Shown here: in pieces, positions 9,457 to 16,691 of the stretch
Numbering within the stretch: position 1 is the first letter of the stretch
Layout of the letters: each line of letters opens with the position of its first letter
Assembly: GCF_021608185.1 (NCBI RefSeq)
Contig: NZ_JAKIHN010000007.1
Coordinates: 140,054-204,053, forward strand
Reading direction: 5' to 3'
DNA length: 64,000 nt
From: Flavobacterium anseongense
GTDB lineage: Bacteria; Bacteroidota; Bacteroidia; Flavobacteriales; Flavobacteriaceae
Position numbers and translations under genes: made by a program
The notes under the pieces: generated by a model
What the model saw: only the letters and a program-made list of their open reading frames with translations
Database searches by the model: none
Told to the model about the DNA's origin: nothing

Positions 9457-10077
9457 ATGGCCGAATTCATAAAAATATACGAAGACAAACCTAGCGAAGC
9501 AGCTATCAAAAAGGTAGTTGATGTTTTAAAAAGTGGCGGTTTAGTAATTTATCCGACCGATACCGTTTATGGTTTGGGTTGTGATATTACCAATACTAAA
9601 GCTTTGGAACGCATTGCCAAAATCAAAGGCATCAAGCTGGAGAAAGCCAATTTCTCTTTTGTCTGCAGTGATTTGAGTAACCTATCTGATTATGTTCGTC
9701 AAATAGACACATCCACTTTTAAAATTCTGAAACGAACATTACCCGGACCATATACATTTATTTTGCCGGGAAATAACGATTTGCCAAAAGAATTCCGCAA
9801 AAAGAAAACAGTCGGAATCAGGATTCCCGATAATAATATTGCGCTCGAAATAGTAAAACTATTAGGCAACCCAATTGTGTCAACTTCCATTCACGACGAT
9901 GACGAAGTACTAGAATATTCAACCGATCCGGAATTAATATTCGAAAAATGGCAGCACTTAGTTGACTTGGTAATTGATGGCGGTTATGGAGATAATGTCG
10001 GTTCGACTATTATCGATTTATCGGGTTATGAGCCGGTTGTTATCCGTGAAGGGAAAGGCGATCCTGATATATTTTAG
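9457..10077 (+). CDS. Sua5/YciO/YrdC-family protein, YciO-like
   Basis: This 206-residue YrdC-fold protein contains the nucleotide-binding pattern GGLVIYPTDTVYGLGCD (about 28-44) and LPGPYTFILPG, GIRIPDN and GNPIVSTS. TsaC/Sua5 members make threonylcarbamoyl-AMP for t6A37 of tRNA. The internal text FSFVCSDLSNLSDYV resembles YciO more than TsaC. After KIKG the usual arginine of KGR is replaced by isoleucine (KIKGIKLEK), so the annotation as a threonylcarbamoyl-AMP synthase should be held loosely. It follows the helicase gene in the same direction and ends at a strong bidirectional terminator. Confidence 0.88.
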   Translation: MAEFIKIYEDKPSEAAIKKVVDVLKSGGLVIYPTDTVYGLGCDITNTKALERIAKIKGIKLEKANFSFVCSDLSNLSDYVRQIDTSTFKILKRTLPGPYTFILPGNNDLPKEFRKKKTVGIRIPDNNIALEIVKLLGNPIVSTSIHDDDEVLEYSTDPELIFEKWQHLVDLVIDGGYGDNVGSTIIDLSGYEPVVIREGKGDPDIF

Positions 10078-10087
10078 TAATCAGTCT

Positions 10088-10166
10088 CAGTCACAGTATA
10101 CAGAATTGTTAAATACAAAAAAAAACGTCCCAAGAAATTGGGACGTTTTTTTATAAACTGTGACTG
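10088..10166. repeat. Inverted repeat nesting a bidirectional terminator
   Basis: CAGTCACAGT (10088-10097) and its exact reverse complement ACTGTGACTG (10157-10166) enclose the terminator hairpin. Further degenerate copies of the same word flank it (CAGTCTCAG on the left, ACTGCGACTG on the right). Confidence 0.7.
10117..10152. terminator. Bidirectional rho-independent terminator
   Basis: A perfect 9-bp stem ACGTCCCAA / TTGGGACGT with a GAAA loop has an A-run before it and a T-run after it. It can therefore end both the yciO-like gene (+) and the OmpA-like lipoprotein gene (-). Confidence 0.92.
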
Positions 10167-10180
10167 AAAACTGCGACTGC

Positions 10181-11017
10181 CTACTTTTTCTGGTTCTTCA
10201 TTTCTTTTTCAATCATTTCGTAGAACTCATCAATTTTTGGTAAAACTACAATACGTGTTCTTCTGTTTTTAGCTCTGTTGTCAGCTGAATTGTTATCTAC
10301 TAACGGAATAAATTCGCTTCTTCCTGCTGCGATTAACTGAGATGGTTTAACACCTAAATCTTTTGTCAATACTCTGACAATTGCCGTTGAACGTTTAACA
10401 CTCAAATCCCAGTTGTCTAGTAAAACTGCGTTTCCTGTAAACGGAACGTTATCAGTGTGACCTTCAACCATGCATTCAAATGTTGGTCTGCTGTTGATTA
10501 CTTTAGCAACTTTGGCTAATACTTCTTTAGCTCTGTCACTCACAACATAACTTCCGCTTTTGAACAATAATTTATCAGCAATCGAGATGAAAACAACTCC
10601 TTTATCTACATTGATTTCAATATCCGGATCAGAAATTCCAACCGAGCTTTTTAAACTGGTAACCAAAGCCAGGGTAACACTGTCTTTTCTGGTTAAAGCA
10701 TCTTGAAGACGTGAGATTTTCAAATCTTTTTCTTTTAAACTTTCCAATGATTTTTCCAGATTTTGAGCACCTTTTGTACTTAACATGGTCATTTCTTTAG
10801 TGCTGTTAATCAAATCAGAATTGTTTTGTTTTAAGTAATCATTTTGTTTAGAAAGTGCTTCCTTTTCAGATAAACACAAATTCAATTTCATCGTTGTTGA
10901 ATTCAATAAGTCTTGGCATTCTTTGTTTTGTGCTTCCAGAGCTGCAATTTTTTTCTTTGTGCCACAAGAGGTTAGGGTAAGGGCAAGTAACGAGAGTGCA
11001 AAAATTACTTTTTTCAT
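10181..11017 (-). CDS. OmpA/MotB-family peptidoglycan-binding lipoprotein with coiled coil
   Basis: This 278-residue protein has a lipobox LTSC (C18), a heptad-rich coiled coil (about residues 25-110) and a C-terminal OmpA/MotB domain. The domain shows LLFKSGSYVVSD, the signature VEGHTDNVPF, and a final basic stretch AKNRRTRIVVLPK. Such proteins tie the outer membrane to peptidoglycan. The plan (lipid anchor, stalk, OmpA domain) fits an envelope-spacing or stator-like role, but nothing indicates a specific partner. It is monocistronic, with its own good promoter upstream and a strong terminator downstream. Confidence 0.88.
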   Translation of the reverse strand: MKKVIFALSLLALTLTSCGTKKKIAALEAQNKECQDLLNSTTMKLNLCLSEKEALSKQNDYLKQNNSDLINSTKEMTMLSTKGAQNLEKSLESLKEKDLKISRLQDALTRKDSVTLALVTSLKSSVGISDPDIEINVDKGVVFISIADKLLFKSGSYVVSDRAKEVLAKVAKVINSRPTFECMVEGHTDNVPFTGNAVLLDNWDLSVKRSTAIVRVLTKDLGVKPSQLIAAGRSEFIPLVDNNSADNRAKNRRTRIVVLPKIDEFYEMIEKEMKNQKK

Positions 11018-11041
11018 AGGATAGGGTAATTAAAATTTTAA

Positions 11042-11069
11042 CAAAAGTACGGATTATTTTAGATTACAA
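11042..11069 (-). promoter_or_regulatory. Promoter of the OmpA-like lipoprotein gene, with overlapping inverted repeat
   Basis: Read on the minus strand, TTG (11067-11069), a 17-nt spacer and TACTTTTG (11042-11049) fit the -33/-7 consensus. The -33 element lies in one arm of an 8-bp inverted repeat (ACAAGAGT 11066-11073, ACTCTTGT 11089-11096). The repeat could end the upstream glycosyltransferase transcript or bind a regulator. Confidence 0.65.
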
Positions 11070-11101
11070 GAGTGCGTTTAAATGATAAACTCTTGTTAAA
11101 A

Positions 11102-12091
11102 TCACTTTTCAAATATAGTGCCGTTCTTCAGAAAATAGCGGTAGACAATGCTTTTCGAATGATAATAGTTTTCAAGTTGAACAGTTTGTCTTTTCTTTAA
11201 TGTTTTGTTTATCAGATGGTAAAAATGAAAGTGAGCTTTCATAATTGCCCAACAATGAATAAATTTTCCTTTAAAAATAAATTGAATTCCCGCAATGCCA
11301 TCAAGAATAAGACGAATTAAAAGTATGAGGAACAGCTTGTTTTCGGGTAAATTTTTAGTTAGCATAAGAAGAGAATTTCTAAAATTCAGAAAAGTCTTTT
11401 TAGGATTGCTTTCATGCAATGTGGCGCCACCAACGTGATAGACTACAGATTTTGATACGTATTTAGCCTTGAGACCCAAATTAAAAGCCCTCCAACATAA
11501 ATCAATTTCTTCCTGATGTGCAAAAAAATCAGCATCGAAACCATTTAGTTTTCGGTATACTTCTTTTCGGATAAAAAAGCAGGCACCGCTTGCCCAAAAG
11601 ATTTCTAACTCATCATTATATTGACCGTTGTCTTTTTCAATGGTTTCAAAAATGCGGCCTCTGCAATACGGATAGCCATATTGATCTATAAAACCACCAG
11701 CCGCACCAGCATATTCAAAGTATTCTTTGTTTTTATAATCTAAAATTTTGGGTTGGATGATTCCAATATTCGCTTCTGAATCAAAAACAGAAAGAATAGG
11801 AGCAAGCCAGTTTTGAGTAACTTCAATATCGGAGTTTACTAATGCATAATATTCTTCTTCAACTTGTTCTAACGCCAAATTATATCCATTGGCAAAACCA
11901 TAATTCCCATCATTTTGAATAATAGTAATCGTTGGAAACTTTTCTTTTATAACAGCAATCGAATTATCTGTCGAAGCATTATCGGCAACATAAATTTTAG
12001 CTTCATCGGAAAACGCAACAATAGAAGGCAAAAACTGCTCTAATAGTTTAGCTCCATTCCAGTTCAGTACAACTACGGCTATTTTCTTCAA
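11102..12091 (-). CDS. Family 2 glycosyltransferase
   Basis: This 329-residue GT-A fold enzyme begins KKIAVVVLNWNGAKLLEQFLPSI, with the nucleotide-sugar binding residues ADNASTDNS and NDGNYGFANGYN and the metal site in ALVNSDIEV (an NSD variant of DxD). ASGACFFIRKEVY and the HQEEIDLCWRAF region are typical of rhamnosyl/galactofuranosyl-like GT2 transferases of polysaccharide and cell-wall pathways. A C-terminal hydrophobic stretch (about 255-275) may associate with the membrane. It stands alone, without other polysaccharide genes, so donor and acceptor are unknown. It lies 12 bp from the next minus-strand gene, so the two may be co-transcribed. Confidence 0.88.
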   Translation of the reverse strand: MKKIAVVVLNWNGAKLLEQFLPSIVAFSDEAKIYVADNASTDNSIAVIKEKFPTITIIQNDGNYGFANGYNLALEQVEEEYYALVNSDIEVTQNWLAPILSVFDSEANIGIIQPKILDYKNKEYFEYAGAAGGFIDQYGYPYCRGRIFETIEKDNGQYNDELEIFWASGACFFIRKEVYRKLNGFDADFFAHQEEIDLCWRAFNLGLKAKYVSKSVVYHVGGATLHESNPKKTFLNFRNSLLMLTKNLPENKLFLILLIRLILDGIAGIQFIFKGKFIHCWAIMKAHFHFYHLINKTLKKRQTVQLENYYHSKSIVYRYFLKNGTIFEK

Positions 12092-12103
12092 AAGTGAATT
12101 TGG

Positions 12104-12123
12104 TTATTTGGTTATTTGGTTAT
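12104..12123. repeat. Left arm of 20-bp inverted repeat around the HsdR-N gene
   Basis: TTATTTGGTTATTTGGTTAT starts exactly at the stop codon of the HsdR-N gene. Its exact reverse complement is at 12593-12612. Inside each arm an 8-base word (TTATTTGG) is repeated. Confidence 0.85.
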
Positions 12124-12565
12124 CTGAAAATTCGGGTAATTCTTCGAGAAAAACATACTGTTCTTTCTCGAAGTCCATTTGACAAAAGTAATGATTTAGT
12201 CCATTGGTTACCATTAGATACTTCGCTTTTAGTACCAAGTTGTAACGTGCAATTTGATCAAATGTTTCCTGTGTGATTTTAACTTCTGGTGCTTTGCATT
12301 CTATTAGTAAAAACAGCGTTCCGTCTGGCTGAAAAACTACAATATCATAGCGTTTACTTATGTCATTGACTTTGACTAACTTCTCAACGTTGATATATGA
12401 TTTAGGATATTTTTTTTCCTGCAATAAAAATTGAACAGTGTGTTGACGAACCCATTCTTCGGGTGTTAGAATGATAAACTTTTTCCTGATGTCATCAAAA
12501 ATTGACACTTTATTTTCACTATTTTTGAAGCGAAACGAAAAGGACGGAAAATTCAGTTTTTGCAT
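12104..12565 (-). CDS. HsdR N-terminal-domain-like small nuclease-fold protein
   Basis: This 153-residue protein matches the stand-alone type I restriction enzyme R-subunit N-terminal (HSDR_N) family, which has a PD-(D/E)xK nuclease fold. The likely active-site residues are visible: D74 in RYDIVVF, then E89-C90-K91 in FLLIECKAP. There is no helicase domain and there are no hsdM or hsdS genes nearby, so it is not a working restriction system. Such proteins are commonly found beside holA in Bacteroidota, as here, and their role is not known. It is framed by exact 20-bp inverted repeats, the left one starting at its own stop codon. Confidence 0.82.
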   Translation of the reverse strand: MQKLNFPSFSFRFKNSENKVSIFDDIRKKFIILTPEEWVRQHTVQFLLQEKKYPKSYINVEKLVKVNDISKRYDIVVFQPDGTLFLLIECKAPEVKITQETFDQIARYNLVLKAKYLMVTNGLNHYFCQMDFEKEQYVFLEELPEFSDNQITK

Positions 12566-12592
12566 TCAACAAATCTATTATCAAATAAACGA

Positions 12593-12612
12593 ATAACCAA
12601 ATAACCAAATAA
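12593..12612. repeat. Right arm of 20-bp inverted repeat around the HsdR-N gene
   Basis: This is the exact reverse complement of 12104-12123. It lies 27 bp upstream of the HsdR-N start and 7 bp before the holA start codon. Confidence 0.85.
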
Positions 12613-12619
12613 ACTTATT

Positions 12620-13624
12620 TTGGAAGAGGTAGTAAAAATAATTAACGACATCAAATCAGGAAACATCAAACCTATCTATTTTTTGATGGGTGAAGAACCT
12701 TATTATATTGATAGAATTACCGAATATTTGGAAGATAACCTTTTAACAGAAGACGAAAAGGGCTTCAATCAAATGGTGCTTTATGGTCGCGATACTACTA
12801 TTGATGATATTGTGGCAAATGCCAAGCGTTACCCAATGATGGCAGAACGCCAAGTGGTAATCGTTAAAGAAGCACAAGAATTATCCAGAACGATTGATCA
12901 GTTGGAGAAATATGCCGAAAATCCACAGCCAACTACAGTTTTGGTTTTTGCTTACAAATACAAAACGCTGGACAAACGAAAGAAAGTGACCAAAAACCTT
13001 GAGAAAAACGGATTGGTTTACGAAAGCAAAAAAATGTACGACAACAAAGTAGGCGAGTGGATTAAGCGCGTTTTACAAGGCAGAGGTTATGGCATTGAAC
13101 CCAAAGCAATGGCAATGCTTGTCGAGTTTCTTGGAAATGATTTGAGTCGGATTGCCAACGAATTAACCAAACTAGAAATTATTCTGCCAAAAGGAAGTAC
13201 AATTACACCACATCATATTGAAGAAAACATTGGATTCAGTAAGGATTTCAATGTGTTTGAATTCAGAAAAGCCATTGGTGATAAAAACCAATTTAAAGCT
13301 TATCAAATAGCCAATTACTTTGCACAGAACCAAAAAGACCATCCAATTGTTATGACCAATGGATTAGTGTTTAGTTTCTTTTCGGCTTTGCTGCAATATC
13401 ACGGTTTAAAAGATAAATCTCCTGGCAATGCCGCCAAAGTCTTAAAAGTAAGTTCATATTTTGTAAATGACTATATTGCTGCAGCACACAATTATCCAAT
13501 GAAAAAAGTTAGCGCCATTGTTGCAAAACTTCGAGATATTGATGTAAAAAGCAAAGGTGTAGGTGCAAATGCTTTGCCACAAGGCGATTTGCTGAAGGAA
13601 ATGCTGGTTAGCATCTTTAATTAA
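12620..13624 (+). CDS. holA: DNA polymerase III subunit delta
   Basis: HolA is the delta subunit of the clamp loader; it opens the beta clamp. The 334-residue protein starts EEVVKIINDIKSGNIKPIYFLMGEEPYYID, then shows an AAA+-like fold without a usable Walker A. The family markers PMMAERQVVIVKEAQEL and ELTKLEI are present, as is the C-terminal collar domain (FEFRKAIGDKNQFKAYQIANYF). The start is TTG: it aligns with the family's usual N-terminus, and the first in-frame ATG would remove the conserved beginning. It is divergent from the HsdR-N gene across 54 bp that include one arm of the inverted repeat. Confidence 0.92.
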   Translation: MEEVVKIINDIKSGNIKPIYFLMGEEPYYIDRITEYLEDNLLTEDEKGFNQMVLYGRDTTIDDIVANAKRYPMMAERQVVIVKEAQELSRTIDQLEKYAENPQPTTVLVFAYKYKTLDKRKKVTKNLEKNGLVYESKKMYDNKVGEWIKRVLQGRGYGIEPKAMAMLVEFLGNDLSRIANELTKLEIILPKGSTITPHHIEENIGFSKDFNVFEFRKAIGDKNQFKAYQIANYFAQNQKDHPIVMTNGLVFSFFSALLQYHGLKDKSPGNAAKVLKVSSYFVNDYIAAAHNYPMKKVSAIVAKLRDIDVKSKGVGANALPQGDLLKEMLVSIFN

Positions 13625-13639
13625 AATGCCTACCACAAA

Positions 13640-13670
13640 AAAAGCGAAACACTCCCGTCTTTCGCTTCTT
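13640..13670 (+). terminator. Terminator-like hairpin after holA
   Basis: AAGCGAAA (13642-13649) pairs with TTTCGCTT (13660-13667) across a 10-nt loop, preceded by an A-run; the following T-run is broken. A second perfect inverted repeat, TCATAATT / AATTATGA (13674-13695, 6-nt loop), lies just after it. Together they occupy most of the 203-bp gap before the alcohol dehydrogenase gene. Confidence 0.6.
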
Positions 13671-13780
13671 CTGTCATAATTAGCAACAATTATGATATTA
13701 TCTTATAGTAAAGCTACAAACTTCCTATTTGAGCGGCAATACATTTAACATAGCTTTAATGAACATTATAAATTAAAGAC

Positions 13781-13788
13781 TAAATTTG
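13781..13788 (+). promoter_or_regulatory. -7 element of the alcohol dehydrogenase promoter
   Basis: TAAATTTG is a perfect TAnnTTTG match, 39 nt before the start codon. A TTTAATG stretch about 19 nt upstream is a weak -33 candidate. Confidence 0.6.
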
Positions 13789-13827
13789 TATGACATCAAA
13801 TAAAATAACATCAACTGAAAAATAAAC

Positions 13828-14886
13828 ATGGAAACAACAAACGTAAAAGCCTTCGGTACAGATAGTACCACAGCACCATTAAAAGAAATGAATATCCAGC
13901 GAAGAGTAGCTTTGCCAAAGGATATTGAGATTGAAATTATGTATTGTGGAGTTTGTCACTCCGATTTACATACAGCAAGAAATGATTGGGGTTTTACTAC
14001 ATATCCTGTAGTTCCGGGTCATGAAATTGTTGGTAAGGTAACAAAAGTTGGAAGCGACGTAAGCAAGCTGAAAGTTGGCGATTTTGCTGCTGTTGGCTGT
14101 CTTGTAGATTCTTGTAGAACTTGTAGTAGTTGCAAACAGGATTTGGAGCAATATTGTTTAAACGGTTGGGTTGGAACTTATGGTGGTCAGGATAAGCATT
14201 TAGGTGGATTTACGCATGGTGGTTATTCTGAAAAAATTGTTGTTGATGAAGACTTTGTTTTAAAAGTACCTGCCAATTTAGATTTGGCTGCAGTGGCACC
14301 ACTTCTTTGTGCCGGAATCACAACCTGGTCACCGTTACGTCATTGGAATGTTGGTAAAGGGAGTAAAGTTGCCGTTGTAGGATTAGGCGGATTAGGTCAT
14401 ATGGCAATTAAATTAGCAAAAGGATTAGGTGCCGAAGTAACGCTGTTTTCAAGAACTCCTGACAAAGAAAAAGATGCAAAAGATTTGGGTGCAGATACTG
14501 TAATAATTTCTACAGATGAAGCTCAAATGGCTTCCGTTGCCGGTAAATTTGACGTGATTATTGATACTGTTCCTTATGTTCATGATGTAAATCCGTATGT
14601 TGGAACTTTAGCTGTTAGCGGGACTTTGGTTATTGTAGGTTATTTAGGTGGATTAGAACCTATTTTAAATACAGTTCCATTGATAATGGGCAGAAAATCG
14701 GTAGCCGCTTCTTTGATAGGAGGAATAGCCGAAACTCAAGAAATGCTAGATTTTTGTGGCAAACACAATATCGTTTCCGAAATTGAAATCATCAAAATGC
14801 AGGAAATCAACGAAGCTTATGAAAGGATGCTGAAGAGCGATGTTAAGTATCGTTTTGTTATCGATATGGCTTCACTTAAAAGTTAA
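13828..14886 (+). CDS. Zinc-dependent NAD(P) alcohol dehydrogenase, cinnamyl-alcohol/YahK type
   Basis: This medium-chain dehydrogenase (352 residues) reduces aldehydes to alcohols, usually with NADPH in this subfamily. The catalytic zinc ligands are visible: C43 (GVCHSDLH), H65-E66 (GHEIVG) and C160 (LLCAGITTW). The structural zinc set is C96, C99, C102 and C110. The Rossmann motif GLGGLGH is at 184-190. The GGFTHGGYSEKIVV stretch and overall length fit the YahK/Adh6/CAD group of broad-range aldehyde reductases. It is monocistronic, with its own -7 element and a strong terminator. The physiological substrate cannot be read from sequence. Confidence 0.93.
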   Translation: METTNVKAFGTDSTTAPLKEMNIQRRVALPKDIEIEIMYCGVCHSDLHTARNDWGFTTYPVVPGHEIVGKVTKVGSDVSKLKVGDFAAVGCLVDSCRTCSSCKQDLEQYCLNGWVGTYGGQDKHLGGFTHGGYSEKIVVDEDFVLKVPANLDLAAVAPLLCAGITTWSPLRHWNVGKGSKVAVVGLGGLGHMAIKLAKGLGAEVTLFSRTPDKEKDAKDLGADTVIISTDEAQMASVAGKFDVIIDTVPYVHDVNPYVGTLAVSGTLVIVGYLGGLEPILNTVPLIMGRKSVAASLIGGIAETQEMLDFCGKHNIVSEIEIIKMQEINEAYERMLKSDVKYRFVIDMASLKS

Positions 14887-14906
14887 AAAAGCAATATACA
14901 TTTACT

Positions 14907-14942
14907 AAAAGACACATTCTTTTTAAGAGTGTGTTTTCTATT
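14907..14942 (+). terminator. Rho-independent terminator after the alcohol dehydrogenase gene
   Basis: A 10-bp stem ACACATTCTT / AAGAGTGTGT (14912-14921 and 14925-14934, one G-T wobble) with a 3-nt loop is flanked by an A-run and a T-rich tail. Confidence 0.88.
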
Positions 14943-14945
14943 TTT

Positions 14946-14953
14946 TATCTTTA
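14946..14953 (+). promoter_or_regulatory. Possible -7 element of the amidohydrolase gene
   Basis: TATCTTTA is one base from TAnnTTTG and lies 25 nt before the start codon, immediately after the preceding terminator. No clear -33 TTG was seen. Confidence 0.4.
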
Positions 14954-14977
14954 TCATTCTAATCAATTAATTCACCA

Positions 14978-16261
14978 ATGAAAAAACTATTCTTCCTCAA
15001 CATTCTATTAACTGCCCTTAGTCTGCATGCGCAAGAAACTTACATCCAATGTGGTAAACTTATTGACACCAAAAGCGGAAAAGTACAAACAAACAAAACG
15101 ATAATTGTTTCGGACAAAATTATCAAAAGCATTCAAGAAGGCTTTGTCAACCCAACAAATACAACAGACAAAGTCATAGATCTCAAAACCAAAACCGTAA
15201 TGCCGGGCTGGATTGATATGCATGTACACCTTGAAGGAGAGACTAGTCCAACTGCATATTTAGATGAATTCAGTCTCAACGATGCCGACATTGCATATGA
15301 TGCAGAAGTCTTTGCTAAAACTACTTTATTGGCAGGTTTTACAACTGTAAGAGACTTGGGAGGAACAGGGGTTAATGTATCACTTAGAAATGCTATTAAG
15401 GCTGGTAAAGTAATCGGACCAAGAATCTTCACAGCCGAAAAGGCAATAGGTTCTACAGGTGGTCATGCCGACCCAACTAACGGCTACAGAAAAGATTTGA
15501 TGGGTAATCCCGGTCCAAAGGAAGGAGTTGTTAATAGTATAGAAGATGCCCGTCAGGCTGTACGTCAGCGTTATAAAAATGGTGCTGATTGGATAAAAAT
15601 TACAGCAACTGGTGGTGTTTTGAGTGTGGCGAAAAGTGCCGGTAATCCACAGTTTACCCAAGAAGAAATTGAAGCAATAGTTTCCACAGCAAAAGACTAC
15701 GGAATGAAAGTAGCTGCTCATGCTCATGGAGATGAAGGGATGCAACGGGCCGTTAAAGCCGGAGTTAGAACCATAGAACACGGTACTGAAATGAGTGATA
15801 CTACAATGGATTTAATGATAAAATACAATGCCTATTTAGTACCAACAATCACAGCCGGAAAGGCCGTTGAAGAGAATGCTAAAAAGCCTAATTATTATCC
15901 CGCTATAGTTGTACCTAAAGCCTTGGCTATCGGGCCAAAGATTCAAGGGACTTTTGCCAAAGCCTATAAAAAAGGAGTGCCAATTGCTTTCGGAACAGAT
16001 GCCAGTGTTTTTGAGCACGGATTAAATGCTCGTGAATTCATCTATATGACCGAAGCCGGAATGCCAATTATGAAAGCATTGCAATCTGCTACAATTACTA
16101 ATGCGTTGCTTCTTGATATGGATAAACAAATTGGTTCAATAGAAGTTGGCTATCTTGCCGATATCATTGCTACAAACGATGACCCAACACTTAATGTTGC
16201 AACAGTAAATGATGTTGTTTTTGTAATGAAAGAAGGAGTCGTTTATAAAGTAACCAAGTAA
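14978..16261 (+). CDS. Secreted amidohydrolase-superfamily metalloenzyme
   Basis: This 427-residue protein has a Sec signal peptide (MKKLFFLNILLTALSLHAQ). Its amidohydrolase TIM barrel has the binuclear metal set H82/H84 (MHVHLEG), K207 (WIKITATGG, probably carboxylated), H248/H250 (AAHAHG), IEHGTE and D341 (FGTDAS). This arrangement is that of the imidazolonepropionase-like / Xaa-Pro dipeptidase group, whose characterised members hydrolyse N-acyl or dipeptide substrates. Export to the periplasm suggests peptide or xenobiotic hydrolysis rather than histidine breakdown. It is independent of the true hutI at 42.9-44.1 kb. The substrate is uncertain. Confidence 0.88.
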   Translation: MKKLFFLNILLTALSLHAQETYIQCGKLIDTKSGKVQTNKTIIVSDKIIKSIQEGFVNPTNTTDKVIDLKTKTVMPGWIDMHVHLEGETSPTAYLDEFSLNDADIAYDAEVFAKTTLLAGFTTVRDLGGTGVNVSLRNAIKAGKVIGPRIFTAEKAIGSTGGHADPTNGYRKDLMGNPGPKEGVVNSIEDARQAVRQRYKNGADWIKITATGGVLSVAKSAGNPQFTQEEIEAIVSTAKDYGMKVAAHAHGDEGMQRAVKAGVRTIEHGTEMSDTTMDLMIKYNAYLVPTITAGKAVEENAKKPNYYPAIVVPKALAIGPKIQGTFAKAYKKGVPIAFGTDASVFEHGLNAREFIYMTEAGMPIMKALQSATITNALLLDMDKQIGSIEVGYLADIIATNDDPTLNVATVNDVVFVMKEGVVYKVTK

Positions 16262-16361
16262 ACAGTGTAAGATTTAAGAAACTTGTAATTGCTTCGCCAG
16301 TTCCCAAAATAAAATGTTTTTATTTTGCTCGGGTCGTAATTTCTAATTCGTAATTTTTGAT

Positions 16362-16369
16362 TAGATTTG
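16362..16369 (+). promoter_or_regulatory. -7 element before the small membrane protein gene
   Basis: TAGATTTG matches TAnnTTTG, 27 nt before the start codon. The region just upstream repeats the word TCGTAATTT twice (from 16334 and 16348). Confidence 0.5.
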
Positions 16370-16396
16370 GTTTTCCAAAATTAAATAGTATAAAGC

Positions 16397-16579
16397 ATGG
16401 GAATGAATAAAAATACCGTTTTAGGTTGGGCTACTTTAGTTATGATTATCATGGGATTGGTACTTATTGCATTAGGAGCTTTCCGCTATGATGAAACAGC
16501 CGGATGGGGATTTGGTGCGGTAGGTGTTGGCTTTTTAGCTAATGCATGGGTGTATAGTTCTTTAAAAGGGCGCTTATAA
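16397..16579 (+). CDS. Small two-helix membrane protein
   Basis: This 60-residue protein is almost entirely two membrane segments, LGWATLVMIIMGLVLIALGA and GWGFGAVGVGFLANAWVYSS, joined by FRYDETA, with a basic tail SLKGRL. It resembles a short conserved family of flavobacterial membrane proteins (possibly the one called CAL67264 in NCBI), with no known function. It has its own -7 element and a strong bidirectional terminator. An ATG two codons later is an alternative start. Confidence 0.78.
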   Translation: MGMNKNTVLGWATLVMIIMGLVLIALGAFRYDETAGWGFGAVGVGFLANAWVYSSLKGRL

Positions 16580-16656
16580 AGGTTCGGTACAGATTTTTTT
16601 GTCTAAAGACTTAAAAATAATTTTATGATTAAAGAATCTAACTATGATTGCAAAAA

Positions 16657-16689
16657 AAAAGATGGTTGTTAAAACCATCTTTTTTTGTT
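16657..16689. terminator. Bidirectional rho-independent terminator
   Basis: A perfect 11-bp stem AAAAGATGGTT / AACCATCTTTT (16657-16667 and 16673-16683) has an A-run on the left and a T-run on the right. It separates the small membrane protein gene (+) from the 2533-residue adhesin gene (-). Confidence 0.92.
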
Positions 16690-16691
16690 AA

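Noticed and set aside
12104..12565. Remnant of a type I restriction-modification system
   Set aside because: Only the short HsdR-N-like domain is present. There is no helicase part, hsdM or hsdS, and stand-alone copies beside holA are usual in Bacteroidota.
14978..16261. Second imidazolonepropionase of the hut pathway
   Set aside because: It has a secretion signal and the carboxylated-lysine type metal site; the true HutI with its own motifs is at 42.9-44.1 kb.
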